Assembly (NCBI RefSeq): GCF_001995255.1
Contig: NZ_MUZR01000002.1
Span: 1 to 64,000, forward strand
Length of the DNA stretch: 64,000 nt
Reading direction: 5' to 3'
DNA from: Thioalkalivibrio halophilus
GTDB taxonomy: Bacteria > Pseudomonadota > Gammaproteobacteria > Ectothiorhodospirales > Ectothiorhodospiraceae
Shown here: positions 1-7,730 of the stretch, piece after piece
Numbering within the stretch: position 1 is the first letter of the stretch
Layout of the letters: each line of letters opens with the position of its first letter
Notes under the pieces: generated by a model
What the model was told of the DNA's origin: nothing
The model's database searches: none
The model's input: only the letters and a program-made list of their open reading frames with translations
Translations under genes and position numbers: made by a program

Positions 1-6
1 TCTACC

Positions 7-37
7 TTGACAGATAGCGCACCCAAGGGGTTAATAA
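7..37 (+). promoter_or_regulatory. Candidate sigma-70 promoter upstream of the BON gene
   Basis: A perfect TTGACA (-35) lies at 7-12, and an AT-rich TAATAA follows at 32-37 after about 19 bases. The spacer is slightly long. The flanking AT-rich sequence (31-95) contrasts with the GC-rich genes, which fits a promoter zone. This is a motif match only. Confidence 0.3.
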
Positions 38-90
38 AAAAAGCTTTTATGGACTGATGAAATAAAACCAATGAAAGAATGTAAATTTTA

Positions 91-130
91 TTGACATACC
101 AGTCCGTTTTGAAACGGTAAAAAAGGAGGA
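91..130 (+). promoter_or_regulatory. TTGACA box with inverted-repeat operator and strong ribosome binding site
   Basis: A second TTGACA is at 91-96. Just downstream is a perfect inverted repeat, CCGTTT (104-109), 2-base spacer, AAACGG (112-117), lying where a repressor would block RNA polymerase. A strong Shine-Dalgarno AAGGAGGA (123-130) follows, but it serves the short leader ORF at 133 rather than the BON gene. No good -10 hexamer is visible, so the exact start is uncertain. Confidence 0.35.
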
Positions 131-132
131 GC

Positions 133-177
133 ATGCGGCCACGCATTGCACTTGCGTCGGCGAATACGAGGGGATGA
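133..177 (+). CDS. Possible 14-codon leader peptide
   Basis: An ATG at 133 sits 2 bases after AAGGAGGA, the best ribosome binding site in this region, and opens a 14-codon ORF (MRPRIALASANTRG) ending in TGA at 175-177. The stop overlaps an ATG at 174 that is in frame with the BON gene, giving an ATGA junction. Translation of the leader could therefore couple to the BON reading frame. The function, if any, is unknown, and it may be fortuitous. Confidence 0.3.
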   Translation: MRPRIALASANTRG

Positions 178-254
178 GTGGGATAACGTACGGACACCAC
201 GAAGACGCTGCGTCAGTCTGGCGATGCAGCCAAAACTGGAAACGGGATCACGCC

Positions 255-1112
255 ATGAACACAACGTTTCGAAAACTGATCATTGCCTCGGGTGTCGCAC
301 TCGCGCTTGGTGCCACGAGCGGTGCTGCCACCGAGGACTCGCCGTCCGGCAACCCGAGCGACATCCGGCTGGAGGAGCGGATCTCGACGACCTACGCCCT
401 GGATCCGCACCTGCAGGAGGGCGATATCACGGTGTCGGTGGCGGATGGCAAGGCCACGCTGACGGGAACGGTACCGGAAGACATCCACAAGGAGATGGCG
501 GAACAGTTCGCACGAAACGTTGAGGGTGTCACCGAAGTGGACAACCAGCTGATTGTCGATGCGGAGTACGTTCCTCCGGAAACGACAGACTCGCCCGGCT
601 TCGGCGAACGGATCGCCGATGCGACGATCACCGCCGCGGTAAAATCCCGGCTGATGTGGTCGCGGCACGCGGAAGGGCTGGCCACCGACGTGAGCACCAC
701 CTCCGGTCACGTCACGCTGGAGGGGACGGCTGAATCGGAGGAGGCGAGTGAGCTCGCCGAGCGGCTGGCCATGACCACCACCGGCGTGATCTCGGTGGAA
801 AACCGGCTGGAAATCCGGGATCCGGACACCGCCGAAGCACCCGACACGGATGACGGCCCCGTGGCCGGGCCCCGGGAGACTGCGTCTGACACCGGAGACT
901 ACATCAGTGACACCTGGATCACCACCAAGGTACGGTCTACCTTCATCTGGTCCAGCGGCGTAAGCGCCAGGGACATCTCGGTGAGCACCGAGGATGGTAT
1001 CGTCACCCTCAGCGGTGAGGTGGACAGCGAAGCGGAGCACCAGATGGCGATCGAGCTGGCCGAACAACTGCGCGGCGTAAGGCGGGTCGACGCCTCTGGG
1101 CTCACGTTCTGA
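255..1112 (+). CDS. Secreted triple BON-domain protein (OsmY-like)
   Basis: The 285-residue protein has a Sec signal peptide (residues 1 to about 25: basic start, hydrophobic core, AxA-type site) and three BON domains, roughly residues 33-98, 112-178 and 210-285. Each shows the usual pattern of an acidic helix, a G-x-V-T-L-x-G strand and a GV..V..L end. BON proteins such as OsmY are periplasmic, stress-induced and thought to bind membranes. I chose the ATG at 255 because it begins a good signal peptide. An in-frame ATG at 174 would add 27 residues and destroy it, but it overlaps the leader ORF stop. No clear ribosome binding site precedes 255. The gene is convergent with the phosphomannomutase gene. 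Confidence 0.85.
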   Translation: MNTTFRKLIIASGVALALGATSGAATEDSPSGNPSDIRLEERISTTYALDPHLQEGDITVSVADGKATLTGTVPEDIHKEMAEQFARNVEGVTEVDNQLIVDAEYVPPETTDSPGFGERIADATITAAVKSRLMWSRHAEGLATDVSTTSGHVTLEGTAESEEASELAERLAMTTTGVISVENRLEIRDPDTAEAPDTDDGPVAGPRETASDTGDYISDTWITTKVRSTFIWSSGVSARDISVSTEDGIVTLSGEVDSEAEHQMAIELAEQLRGVRRVDASGLTF

Positions 1113-1171
1113 GCGGGCTCACTGCGAGCAGAGACCGCCGTCGACCACGGGGATGTGGTGCCGGTGAACGG

Positions 1172-2659
1172 TTATCCGGACAAAACGGCCAGATTTGAAA
1201 GGGCTGTGCTGACCAGGTCCCGCGCCCGATCCTCGCGGTCTGCTTCCGCGTAACAACGCAGCTCCGGGGCGTTGCCCGAGGGTCGCAGGTGTACGATGTC
1301 GCCGTTGGCGAGGGTCGCGCGCAGACCATCGGTGGTGTCGAGCGCCGTGACCGAAGCGGGCAACCCGAGGGAACGCTGGAACGCCGCCCCGTCCTCTTGC
1401 CACCGATTCAAAAGGCCCCGGCTGCGTTCAGAGGGGAAATCCCGGAGCCGGTCACTGGCGGTGTAACGTGCCGGCAAATCCGCCATCAGGGCCGAAAGCG
1501 GGACATCCGCCCGGGCTGCCGCCACCATCAAGGCCAGGGCGGGAAGCAGCGCGTCACGGGTCGGCAACGGCTCCAGCCGGCGCCCGTTTTCCTCCACTGC
1601 GGTGCCCAGGAGAAAGCCACCATTGGCTTCGAACCCGGCCACGCGGTCAAACTGCGCTCCCAGCCGCTCCATCCCGGCCAGCACATGGGGCGAACCGATC
1701 TGCGTGCGAACGACCCTTTGGAAGTCACTGCAGGCCTCGATGGCGGTGTTGCAGCTCACCGGCACGGCCAGTGCCTGAATGCCCAGCGCCCGGGCACACA
1801 GCAGACCCACGATATCGCCATGCAGCCAGTGCCCCCGCTCGTCCGCCAGCAGCGGGCGATCGCCGTCACCATCCGTGGTGAACAGGGCATCCAGCTGGTA
1901 GCGGCGGGCCCAGACTTCACCGTTGCGGCGATCCGCGTCACTGACCGCCTCCGTATCCACCGGGACAAAGCGTTCGCTGCGCCCCAGTACCACCACCTCG
2001 GCCCCCAGGGCCTGCAGAACCTGCCGATTCAGTGCGCGCCCGGCGGCGGAGTGCTGATACAGCCCGATGCGCCTGCCGGTCAGAGGCTGCCCCGGGAACC
2101 AGTCCGTATAGCGGGCCGTATAGCGGCGTGCGGCATGCTCACTCAGGGGCATGCGCTCGCCGGGTCCGCATTCGGGCAGCGCGCTGCTCACGGCCATGAT
2201 CGCCTGCTCGTCGGCCTTGGTGATCTCGCCGTCCGGCCGATAGAACTTGATGCCGTTGCGATCGAAGGGGATATGACTGCCGGTAATCATGATGCCGGGC
2301 ATGCCCCCGGCCATGGCCTCCAGGGCCAGTGCCGGGGTCGGCAGCACGCCACAGTCGATCACTTCCACCCCCATTGCGTGTGCCGCTGCGGTGCAGGCTG
2401 CGGCCATCGGCGAGCTCGCGGGGCGCCGGTCGAGCCCCAGCACCAGCTGCCGCACCTCGCCCCGCTCGCGCATCACGGTCAGGAACGCCGCCGTGAAGGC
2501 CGCACAGACCGGATCACCGAATTGCTCGACCCGGCCCCGCGCTCCGCTGGTCCCGAAGGCCACGCCACTGCGGGCCAGGACTTCGTCGATCCGGGGGCGG
2601 CGCGAATCCACCCGCCCGCTTGCGCTCGAGCGACCGGGTCCATGTTGTCCGGCGGGCAT
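1172..2659 (-). CDS. Phosphomannomutase/phosphoglucomutase family protein
   Basis: The protein has 495 residues and the four alpha-D-phosphohexomutase domains. Visible signatures are the phosphoserine loop TGSHIP (126-131, Ser128), the metal loop DGDGDR (263-268), the sugar-binding EANGG (344-348) and the phosphate-binding RPSGNAPE (459-466). It would interconvert mannose-6-phosphate and mannose-1-phosphate (or the glucose forms). The upstream neighbour manC, only 2 bases away, favours mannose and GDP-mannose supply for the polysaccharide. The start ATG at 2659 has GGAG about 8 bases upstream. The active loop reads TGSHIP rather than the commoner TASHNP, which is tolerated in the family. It is the last gene of a minus-strand nucleotide-sugar operon. 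Confidence 0.88.
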   Translation of the reverse strand: MPAGQHGPGRSSASGRVDSRRPRIDEVLARSGVAFGTSGARGRVEQFGDPVCAAFTAAFLTVMRERGEVRQLVLGLDRRPASSPMAAACTAAAHAMGVEVIDCGVLPTPALALEAMAGGMPGIMITGSHIPFDRNGIKFYRPDGEITKADEQAIMAVSSALPECGPGERMPLSEHAARRYTARYTDWFPGQPLTGRRIGLYQHSAAGRALNRQVLQALGAEVVVLGRSERFVPVDTEAVSDADRRNGEVWARRYQLDALFTTDGDGDRPLLADERGHWLHGDIVGLLCARALGIQALAVPVSCNTAIEACSDFQRVVRTQIGSPHVLAGMERLGAQFDRVAGFEANGGFLLGTAVEENGRRLEPLPTRDALLPALALMVAAARADVPLSALMADLPARYTASDRLRDFPSERSRGLLNRWQEDGAAFQRSLGLPASVTALDTTDGLRATLANGDIVHLRPSGNAPELRCYAEADREDRARDLVSTALSNLAVLSG

Positions 2660-2661
2660 GC

Positions 2662-4095
2662 TCAGCTCCGTCCGTAGCTGTCGTCCAGGCGCACGATGTC
2701 ATCCTCGCCCAGGTATTCCCCGCTTTGCACCTCGACCATCACCAGCGGAAGAATGCCGGGGTTCTCCAGGCGGTGCTGGTGACCGGCCGCGATGTACGTC
2801 GACTCGTCCGTTCTCAGCAGGTGCTCGCTTTCGCCGTTGACCACCCTGGCCGTTCCGCGCACCACCACCCAGTGCTCGCTGCGATGGTGATGCATCTGCA
2901 GGGACAGCGACGCCCCCGGCTTCACCTCGATCCGTTTCATCTTGAAGCGTTCGCCCTCCTCCAGCACGGTGTAGGTGCCCCAGGGGCGATGCACGGTCAC
3001 GTGGTGGTGATGCAGCTCACCGCCATTGGCCTTGAGACGCTGGACGATCTTCTTTACGTCCTCGCTGTGCTCCTTGCGGGCCACCAGCAATGCATCAGCG
3101 GTATCCACGATCACCAGGTCCTCCACGCCCACGGCGGCGACCAGACGATGCGGGCTGCGAACATAGGTATCGCGGCAGTCTTCCAGTTCGGCCTGGCCGA
3201 CGACGCGATTGCCCGCCGCATCCGGCTCCACCAGCCCGGCCATCGCCTGCCACGACCCGATATCGCTCCAGCCCGGGTCGCAGGGCACCACGGAGACCCG
3301 CGAGGATTTTTCCATCAGGGCGTAGTCGATGGAGTCATCCTCGACCGCACCGAAGCTCTCCGGCGCAAGCCGAGTTACGCTGTGCCCCTCCCCTTCGCTG
3401 CGGCCGGCGGCCTCCAGGGCAGCGGTCACGGCCTGCAGCAGAGCCGGCGCGTGCCGGTTCAGCTCTTCGAGCAGGGTGCCCGCACGAAAGCAGAACATAC
3501 CCGCGTTCCACAGATGCCGGCCACCGGCGAGATACTGCTCCGCCTGCTCGCGATCGGGCTTCTCCACGAAACGTTCGACCTCGAGGACATGGCTGCCGGA
3601 CAGATCGCTGCCCTCCGGGACCTGGATATAGCCGAAAGCGGTTTCCGCGCGCGACGGCGGGATGCCGAAAGTCACCAGGCGCCCGTTCGCGGCCGCCGCT
3701 GACGCGCGCGCCACCGCCCGCACGAAGGCGTCCTCGTCCGTCACCAGGTGATCGGCCGGAAGCACCAGCATCAGCGCGTCGTCGCCGTAGCGGGCCTGCA
3801 GCTCCAGCCCCGCGGCACACACGGCAGGCGCCGTGTTGCGTCCGAAGGGCTCCAGCAGGTAGTGCAGCGGCACGGACAGCGCCAGCTCGCGGTATTCGTC
3901 CTCGGTGCGGAAGAACAGATCGCGATTGGTCACCGTGGTCAGACTCTCCACGCTGCCGGTGGCCACTGCACGCAGACAGGTCTTCTGCAGGAGCGACCGC
4001 CCGTCTTCCATCCGGATGAAGGGTTTCGGGTTGGTTTCCCGGGAGACCGGCCACAGTCGCGAACCGACGCCCCCCGCAATGATGACGATATGCAT
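2662..4095 (-). CDS. manC: Mannose-1-phosphate guanylyltransferase / mannose-6-phosphate isomerase
   Basis: This bifunctional type II enzyme has 477 residues. The N-terminal nucleotidyltransferase domain has the GGVGSRLWP pyrophosphorylase signature (8-16) and a later FVEKPD motif. The C-terminal cupin domain (from about residue 340) carries the isomerase, including LQMHHHRSEHWVVV, and the conserved GEYLGEDDIVR near the end. It converts mannose-1-phosphate plus GTP to GDP-mannose, and the isomerase links to fructose-6-phosphate. The length and both domains match the AlgA/ManC family. It lies between galE (24 bases upstream) and the phosphomannomutase gene, completing a GDP-mannose route. Confidence 0.93.
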   Translation of the reverse strand: MHIVIIAGGVGSRLWPVSRETNPKPFIRMEDGRSLLQKTCLRAVATGSVESLTTVTNRDLFFRTEDEYRELALSVPLHYLLEPFGRNTAPAVCAAGLELQARYGDDALMLVLPADHLVTDEDAFVRAVARASAAAANGRLVTFGIPPSRAETAFGYIQVPEGSDLSGSHVLEVERFVEKPDREQAEQYLAGGRHLWNAGMFCFRAGTLLEELNRHAPALLQAVTAALEAAGRSEGEGHSVTRLAPESFGAVEDDSIDYALMEKSSRVSVVPCDPGWSDIGSWQAMAGLVEPDAAGNRVVGQAELEDCRDTYVRSPHRLVAAVGVEDLVIVDTADALLVARKEHSEDVKKIVQRLKANGGELHHHHVTVHRPWGTYTVLEEGERFKMKRIEVKPGASLSLQMHHHRSEHWVVVRGTARVVNGESEHLLRTDESTYIAAGHQHRLENPGILPLVMVEVQSGEYLGEDDIVRLDDSYGRS

Positions 4096-4119
4096 ACAAA
4101 CACCTCCGGGAAACGCTGA

Positions 4120-5148
4120 TCAATGTGCGTGTTTGCGCTCGAATCGCCGGTGCGCCCCGGGGTGGGCCGTGGCCAGAAATGCCGCGACTTTCTCCTCCCA
4201 GGCCAGGGCATGACGTACGATCAGGTCAAGATTGGCGTATTGCGGTTGCCAGACCAGGGTCCCGCGGATGCGCTCGGCGTTGGCCAGCAACGCGGGCGGA
4301 TCGCCTTCCCGACGCCCGCCGAAGGTCACCGCGAAATCGACACCGCTCGCGCGCTTCACGGCGTCGAGCACTTCGAGCACGCTGTAGCCATGGCCATAGC
4401 CACAGTTGAGGACCTGCGAATCGCCGCCGCGCTGCAGGAATTCGAGGGCACGCACATGGGCGGCCGCCAGATCCTCGACGTGGATGTAATCCCGTTCGCA
4501 GGTGCCATCGCGGGTGTCGTAGTCGGTGCCGAACACGGTGATGCCGTCGCGCTGGGCGGTGGCGGCCTGACAGGCGACCTTGATCAAATGGGTGGCGTCG
4601 GGTGTGGCCTGACCGAGGCGCCCGCGGGGATCGGCACCGGCCACGTTGAAATAGCGCAGACTGACATAGCGCAGGCGGGAAGCGGCCCCCAGATCCATCA
4701 GCATCCGTTCGGACATCATCTTGGAGGCGCCGTAGGGATTAATCGGCTGCAGCGGGGCATCCTCCGCCACCGCGGACGTATCCGGGATACCGTAGACGGC
4801 GGCGGTGGAGGAGAACACGAAATAGCCCACGCCGGTATCCGCGCATCCCCGCAGCAGGTTCAGGGTGTTGCGGGTGTTGTTGTCGTAGTACTTGAGTGGT
4901 TCGGCCACTGATTCCGGAACCACGATGTGGGCGGCAAAGTGCAGCACACCTTCGAATCCGCGCGCCAGAACCCGCCACAGGCTCTCGCTGTCGGCAAGAT
5001 CCGCGACCACCAGCTCGGCGTCACCCACGGCCCATGCATGGCCGGTCGAGAGGTTGTCGTAAACGGTGACCGCATGCCCCGCTTCGCGCAGATGCCGCAC
5101 CACGTGGCTGCCGATATAGCCGGCGCCGCCTGTTACCAACAGTTTCAT
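4120..5148 (-). CDS. galE: UDP-glucose 4-epimerase
   Basis: This is a 342-residue short-chain dehydrogenase of the GalE type. The NAD-binding TGGAGYIG is at 6-13, the catalytic Ser/Thr motif SSTAAVYG at 113-120, and the Tyr-x3-Lys pair at Y139/K143 (NPYGASK). NLSTGH near residue 32 is typical of GalE. It interconverts UDP-glucose and UDP-galactose (possibly the N-acetyl forms), supplying precursors. The reading frame stays open upstream, but the true start is the ATG at 5148. It overlaps the stop of the upstream ydcF-like gene as ATGA, so translation is probably coupled. Confidence 0.93.
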   Translation of the reverse strand: MKLLVTGGAGYIGSHVVRHLREAGHAVTVYDNLSTGHAWAVGDAELVVADLADSESLWRVLARGFEGVLHFAAHIVVPESVAEPLKYYDNNTRNTLNLLRGCADTGVGYFVFSSTAAVYGIPDTSAVAEDAPLQPINPYGASKMMSERMLMDLGAASRLRYVSLRYFNVAGADPRGRLGQATPDATHLIKVACQAATAQRDGITVFGTDYDTRDGTCERDYIHVEDLAAAHVRALEFLQRGGDSQVLNCGYGHGYSVLEVLDAVKRASGVDFAVTFGGRREGDPPALLANAERIRGTLVWQPQYANLDLIVRHALAWEEKVAAFLATAHPGAHRRFERKHAH

Positions 5149-5945
5149 GATGATATCCCCTGTTCCCGGCCTCCGGATGGCTGTTCCGCATTCGCAGGCG
5201 TTGCCGGGCGGTCCCGGGACCGCCACCGATACCACTGGATGCCCAGATATTCGTGCATTGCCAGCCAGCTCATACGCAGTGCACTGGCCCGGGGCCGGAA
5301 CACCCCGGGCGACATCCCGTTGTCCGGGGCTATGAACGCCCCGGTCGGGGCCGGGATCACCTCGACCCCCGCTTGTTCGAACGCCCGTATGGCCCGCGGC
5401 AGGTGGTGGGCGTGGGTCACCAGCAACGGGCGCTCCAGCCCGGCCTCGCGCAACAGCCGGGCCGAATGCAGCGCATTGCCCCGCGTATCGCGGGACCGGT
5501 CCTCCCGCAGGATCGAACTCACGCCGAATTCTTCGAGCACCTCGGCCATCCACCGCGCCTCCGGCTCGCGACCTTTCGCGGCACCCCCGGAAGCGATCAC
5601 CGGAAGTCCCGTACGTCGATGCAGCACCGCCGCATAGCGCAGGCGGACCAGGGCGAGGTCATTGACCGTCTCCCCGGAAAACTCCGCCGCACCGCTGCGG
5701 TAACCCGCCCCCAGCACCACGATGGCGTCGGCCTTGACCAGCACCGGATCATCGGGAGGCTCATACGGGGTCTGCAGCGGTGCCATCAGTGCGTAGCCCA
5801 CTGGCGGAATGGAAAAGAGATAGAGCAGCAGGACCCCGGCCACGGCGAGCCATCGACCCGCCGGCCGGTGCCAAAGCAACAACCCGACCATGGCCAGCAC
5901 CAGAGGTCCCGCGGGAGGCAGAAACCAGGCGGCCAGCGCGCGCAA
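5145..5945 (-). CDS. YdcF/ElyC-family (DUF218) membrane protein
   Basis: The protein has 266 residues, with two N-terminal membrane segments (about 8-26 and 32-50) followed by a DUF218 domain beginning at ADAIVVLGAG (about 72) and containing VIASGG and THAHHLPRA motifs. ElyC and SanA relatives influence envelope polysaccharide and undecaprenyl-carrier homeostasis, and the biochemical activity of the family is poorly defined. The start appears to be TTG at 5945 with GGAG upstream; the first in-frame ATG is inside the first membrane segment. It overlaps galE by 4 bases and sits 122 bases downstream of the wza-like gene, suggesting a role in lipid-carrier or envelope maintenance for the polysaccharide pathway. 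Confidence 0.8.
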   Translation of the reverse strand: MRALAAWFLPPAGPLVLAMVGLLLWHRPAGRWLAVAGVLLLYLFSIPPVGYALMAPLQTPYEPPDDPVLVKADAIVVLGAGYRSGAAEFSGETVNDLALVRLRYAAVLHRRTGLPVIASGGAAKGREPEARWMAEVLEEFGVSSILREDRSRDTRGNALHSARLLREAGLERPLLVTHAHHLPRAIRAFEQAGVEVIPAPTGAFIAPDNGMSPGVFRPRASALRMSWLAMHEYLGIQWYRWRSRDRPATPANAEQPSGGREQGISS

Positions 5946-6067
5946 CGAGAAGATCTCCAGAATGTGCCCCCTTCATCGTCAGATGAAACCTGCGGGGAGC
6001 GCTGTCCCGGGCCAGCACTGGCCACGGGGACGTCGCGCACCCGGAGAAACCGCACCCGACAGGCACC

Positions 6068-6694
6068 TCAGAAACGCCGTTCGGGGATAATCAGGGTGTC
6101 GCCCGGGACCATGTCGACGTTGGCCGAGATGTCCCCCCCGTTGACCAGGTCATCGAGACGCACCCGGTATTGCTGCCGCTCACCATCCTCCTGACGCACG
6201 ATCAGTGCGCGATTGCCGGCGGCGAAGTCGGTAATACCCCCGACGGCGATCATCACGTCCATCACGCTCATGTCTTCGCGGTACTGCAGTGCCTGAGGCT
6301 CCGCCGCCTGTCCGATCACGCGAATCTGGCGGTCATACGGGCCTGCAAAGCCGGTCACCATCACGGTCACGATCGGGTCGCGCAGCAAACGCGAGAGTTC
6401 TTCTTCCATCTCCCGGGCCAGTTCGGTCGGGGTCCGGCCGCTGGCCTGCACGTCCTCTACCAGGGGTGTCGTGATCTGCCCGTCGGGCCGCACGGACACC
6501 CCGGTGGAGAGGTCCGGATTGCCACGCACCGATACCTGGAGGGAATCCCCCGGACCAATCACGTACTGATCCAGCACGGCCTGTTCAACCTCGCTCGGAG
6601 CATCCGGTGAATCATTCATGGCACAGCCGGCCAGCAGCAGTGGCACGAGAATGATCAGAGCCGGCCCGGCGTTTCGAAAGTATGAAATGGACAT
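6068..6694 (-). CDS. XrtA-type polysaccharide export lipoprotein (Wza-like)
   Basis: The 208-residue protein has a lipoprotein signal ending in the lipobox LLAGC (Cys24). A poly-export domain follows (about 45-125, starting DQYVIGPGDSLQVSVRGNP), then an SLBB-like region (about 130-200). It belongs to the outer-membrane polysaccharide export family and is short, as is usual for the XrtA-associated subfamily (TIGR03027-like). It would form the periplasmic/OM channel partner of the chain-length determinant encoded far away at 24665. It is first in the minus-strand block that continues into ydcF-galE-manC-pmm. The ATG at 6694 begins the signal peptide directly. Confidence 0.9.
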   Translation of the reverse strand: MSISYFRNAGPALIILVPLLLAGCAMNDSPDAPSEVEQAVLDQYVIGPGDSLQVSVRGNPDLSTGVSVRPDGQITTPLVEDVQASGRTPTELAREMEEELSRLLRDPIVTVMVTGFAGPYDRQIRVIGQAAEPQALQYREDMSVMDVMIAVGGITDFAAGNRALIVRQEDGERQQYRVRLDDLVNGGDISANVDMVPGDTLIIPERRF

Positions 6695-7242
6695 TGTGAT
6701 TTCTCCCCTGGCTTTCAGTATTTCAAAAAATGGCTAAGAACACCCCTGCCTCGCCGCACCCCCGAACCTGAAATCGATCCGCAATCGAAAACAACGATCG
6801 GCCATGATGCCGGGGTTTTTGTTCTGGTTAACAGCCAGCTTTCAGATCGAGCATAGTCCAACTTAAGGGAACATTTCCAGAGCAGAATTAATGTCAATAA
6901 ATTTTACATTGGACACCCGCGGACGCATGTTGGCGAACCCGATCAATGCGACACCGGAGATGTTCAATGTGGCCGATTCATTCTCCTTGCCGAAACGGCG
7001 TCGCCAGTTTGGGAAGAGCCCCATAAGAACGCAACTGCCGGTTTTTTCCGCCTCAGTCACCCGCCAGGTCGCCGGGAAACCGACCGCCTGCAAAGACGAA
7101 CCGAATTCTCCCGAGAGCCGGGATTTGTTCGGTAGCGCACAGACGCCCCCTCCGCAGACCATTAGTTTTCTACTCAACGCAGCCCCCGATCCATGACGGG
7201 ATGTGGAGAACCGGGTACTGCTGTTCATATGGAGGAATTGAA
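6695..7242. other. 548-base intergenic region between divergent wza-like and csbD genes
   Basis: This stretch is less GC-rich, especially 6720-6910. It must hold the promoters for the minus-strand wza block and the plus-strand csbD gene. On the minus strand a perfect TTGACA (complement of 6891-6896) is visible, without a convincing -10 at the right spacing. A minus-strand ORF (6863-7228) and a plus-strand ORF (6891-7196) are open, but neither has a ribosome binding site or recognisable domain. I call no gene here; a degenerate gene remnant is possible. Confidence 0.4.
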
Positions 7243-7422
7243 ATGAACAAGAATCAGATCAAGGGCAGGACAGACGCTGCCAAAGGCAAGGTCCAGGAAA
7301 TCGCCGGAGACATTACTGGTGACAAGAAAACGGAGCAGGAGGGCAAGATGAAAAAATACGGCGGGAAGGCCGAGGCCGCCTACGGGGATCTCAAGAGCGA
7401 CATCAAGAAAGCCACGGACTGA
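7243..7422 (+). CDS. CsbD family stress protein
   Basis: This is a 59-residue, highly charged, lysine-rich protein. It follows the CsbD pattern: N-terminal MNKNQIKGR, a central GKVQEIAGDITGDK, then a Lys/Gly/Glu-rich C-terminus. CsbD-like proteins are small, probably disordered or helical, and induced by general stress; their activity is unknown. The ATG at 7243 is preceded by GGAGG (7231-7235), an excellent ribosome binding site. It stands alone between the wza block and the Prs operon and is probably not functionally part of either. Confidence 0.9.
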   Translation: MNKNQIKGRTDAAKGKVQEIAGDITGDKKTEQEGKMKKYGGKAEAAYGDLKSDIKKATD

Positions 7423-7730
7423 CCCATCGCGGAACGGAGAACAACAGGCCACCAGGGCGGGGGCTCGACGAGTGGGCTGGGGGTTGTCCTCCACGCCCCG
7501 CACGACTCCGCGGAACAAGTGGGAGAAAAGGGGAACGTGAGAATCGACCACCTTGCCCGCCGCCGGCAGCCTGCCCCGGTGACAGCGTTGCGGCCCGGTC
7601 GTTGCTGTCCGGCCACACCGCTCTCACCGCACCCGCCAGGAAACGCAAACGACTCGAGGGCGTACGGAAACAGCGGAACGCGCCTTCTCCGGCACGTTCG
7701 TTCGTGCGCGCTTGCGCGGAGGTATTAGCT
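7423..7730. other. 308-base intergenic region before the Prs operon
   Basis: No gene is supported. Apart from a possible sigma-54 element at 7591-7606 and the ribosome binding site GGAGG at 7718-7722, I see no clear promoter, hairpin-plus-T-run terminator or repeat here. Confidence 0.4.
7591..7606 (+). promoter_or_regulatory. Possible sigma-54 promoter of the glycosyltransferase-prsKRT operon
   Basis: The sequence CGGCCCGGTCGTTGCT has GG and GC exactly 10 bases apart and a TTGCT -12 element, but two mismatches to TGGCACG-N4-TTGCW in the -24 half. It lies 125 bases before the start of the operon that encodes the sigma-54 activator PrsR. In GC-rich DNA such a match can be chance, so this is much weaker than the site at 15491. 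Confidence 0.25.

Noticed and set aside
5149-5553. 5' extension of galE
   Set aside because: It is out of frame within the ydcF-like gene; the GalE dinucleotide-binding motif places the start at 5148.
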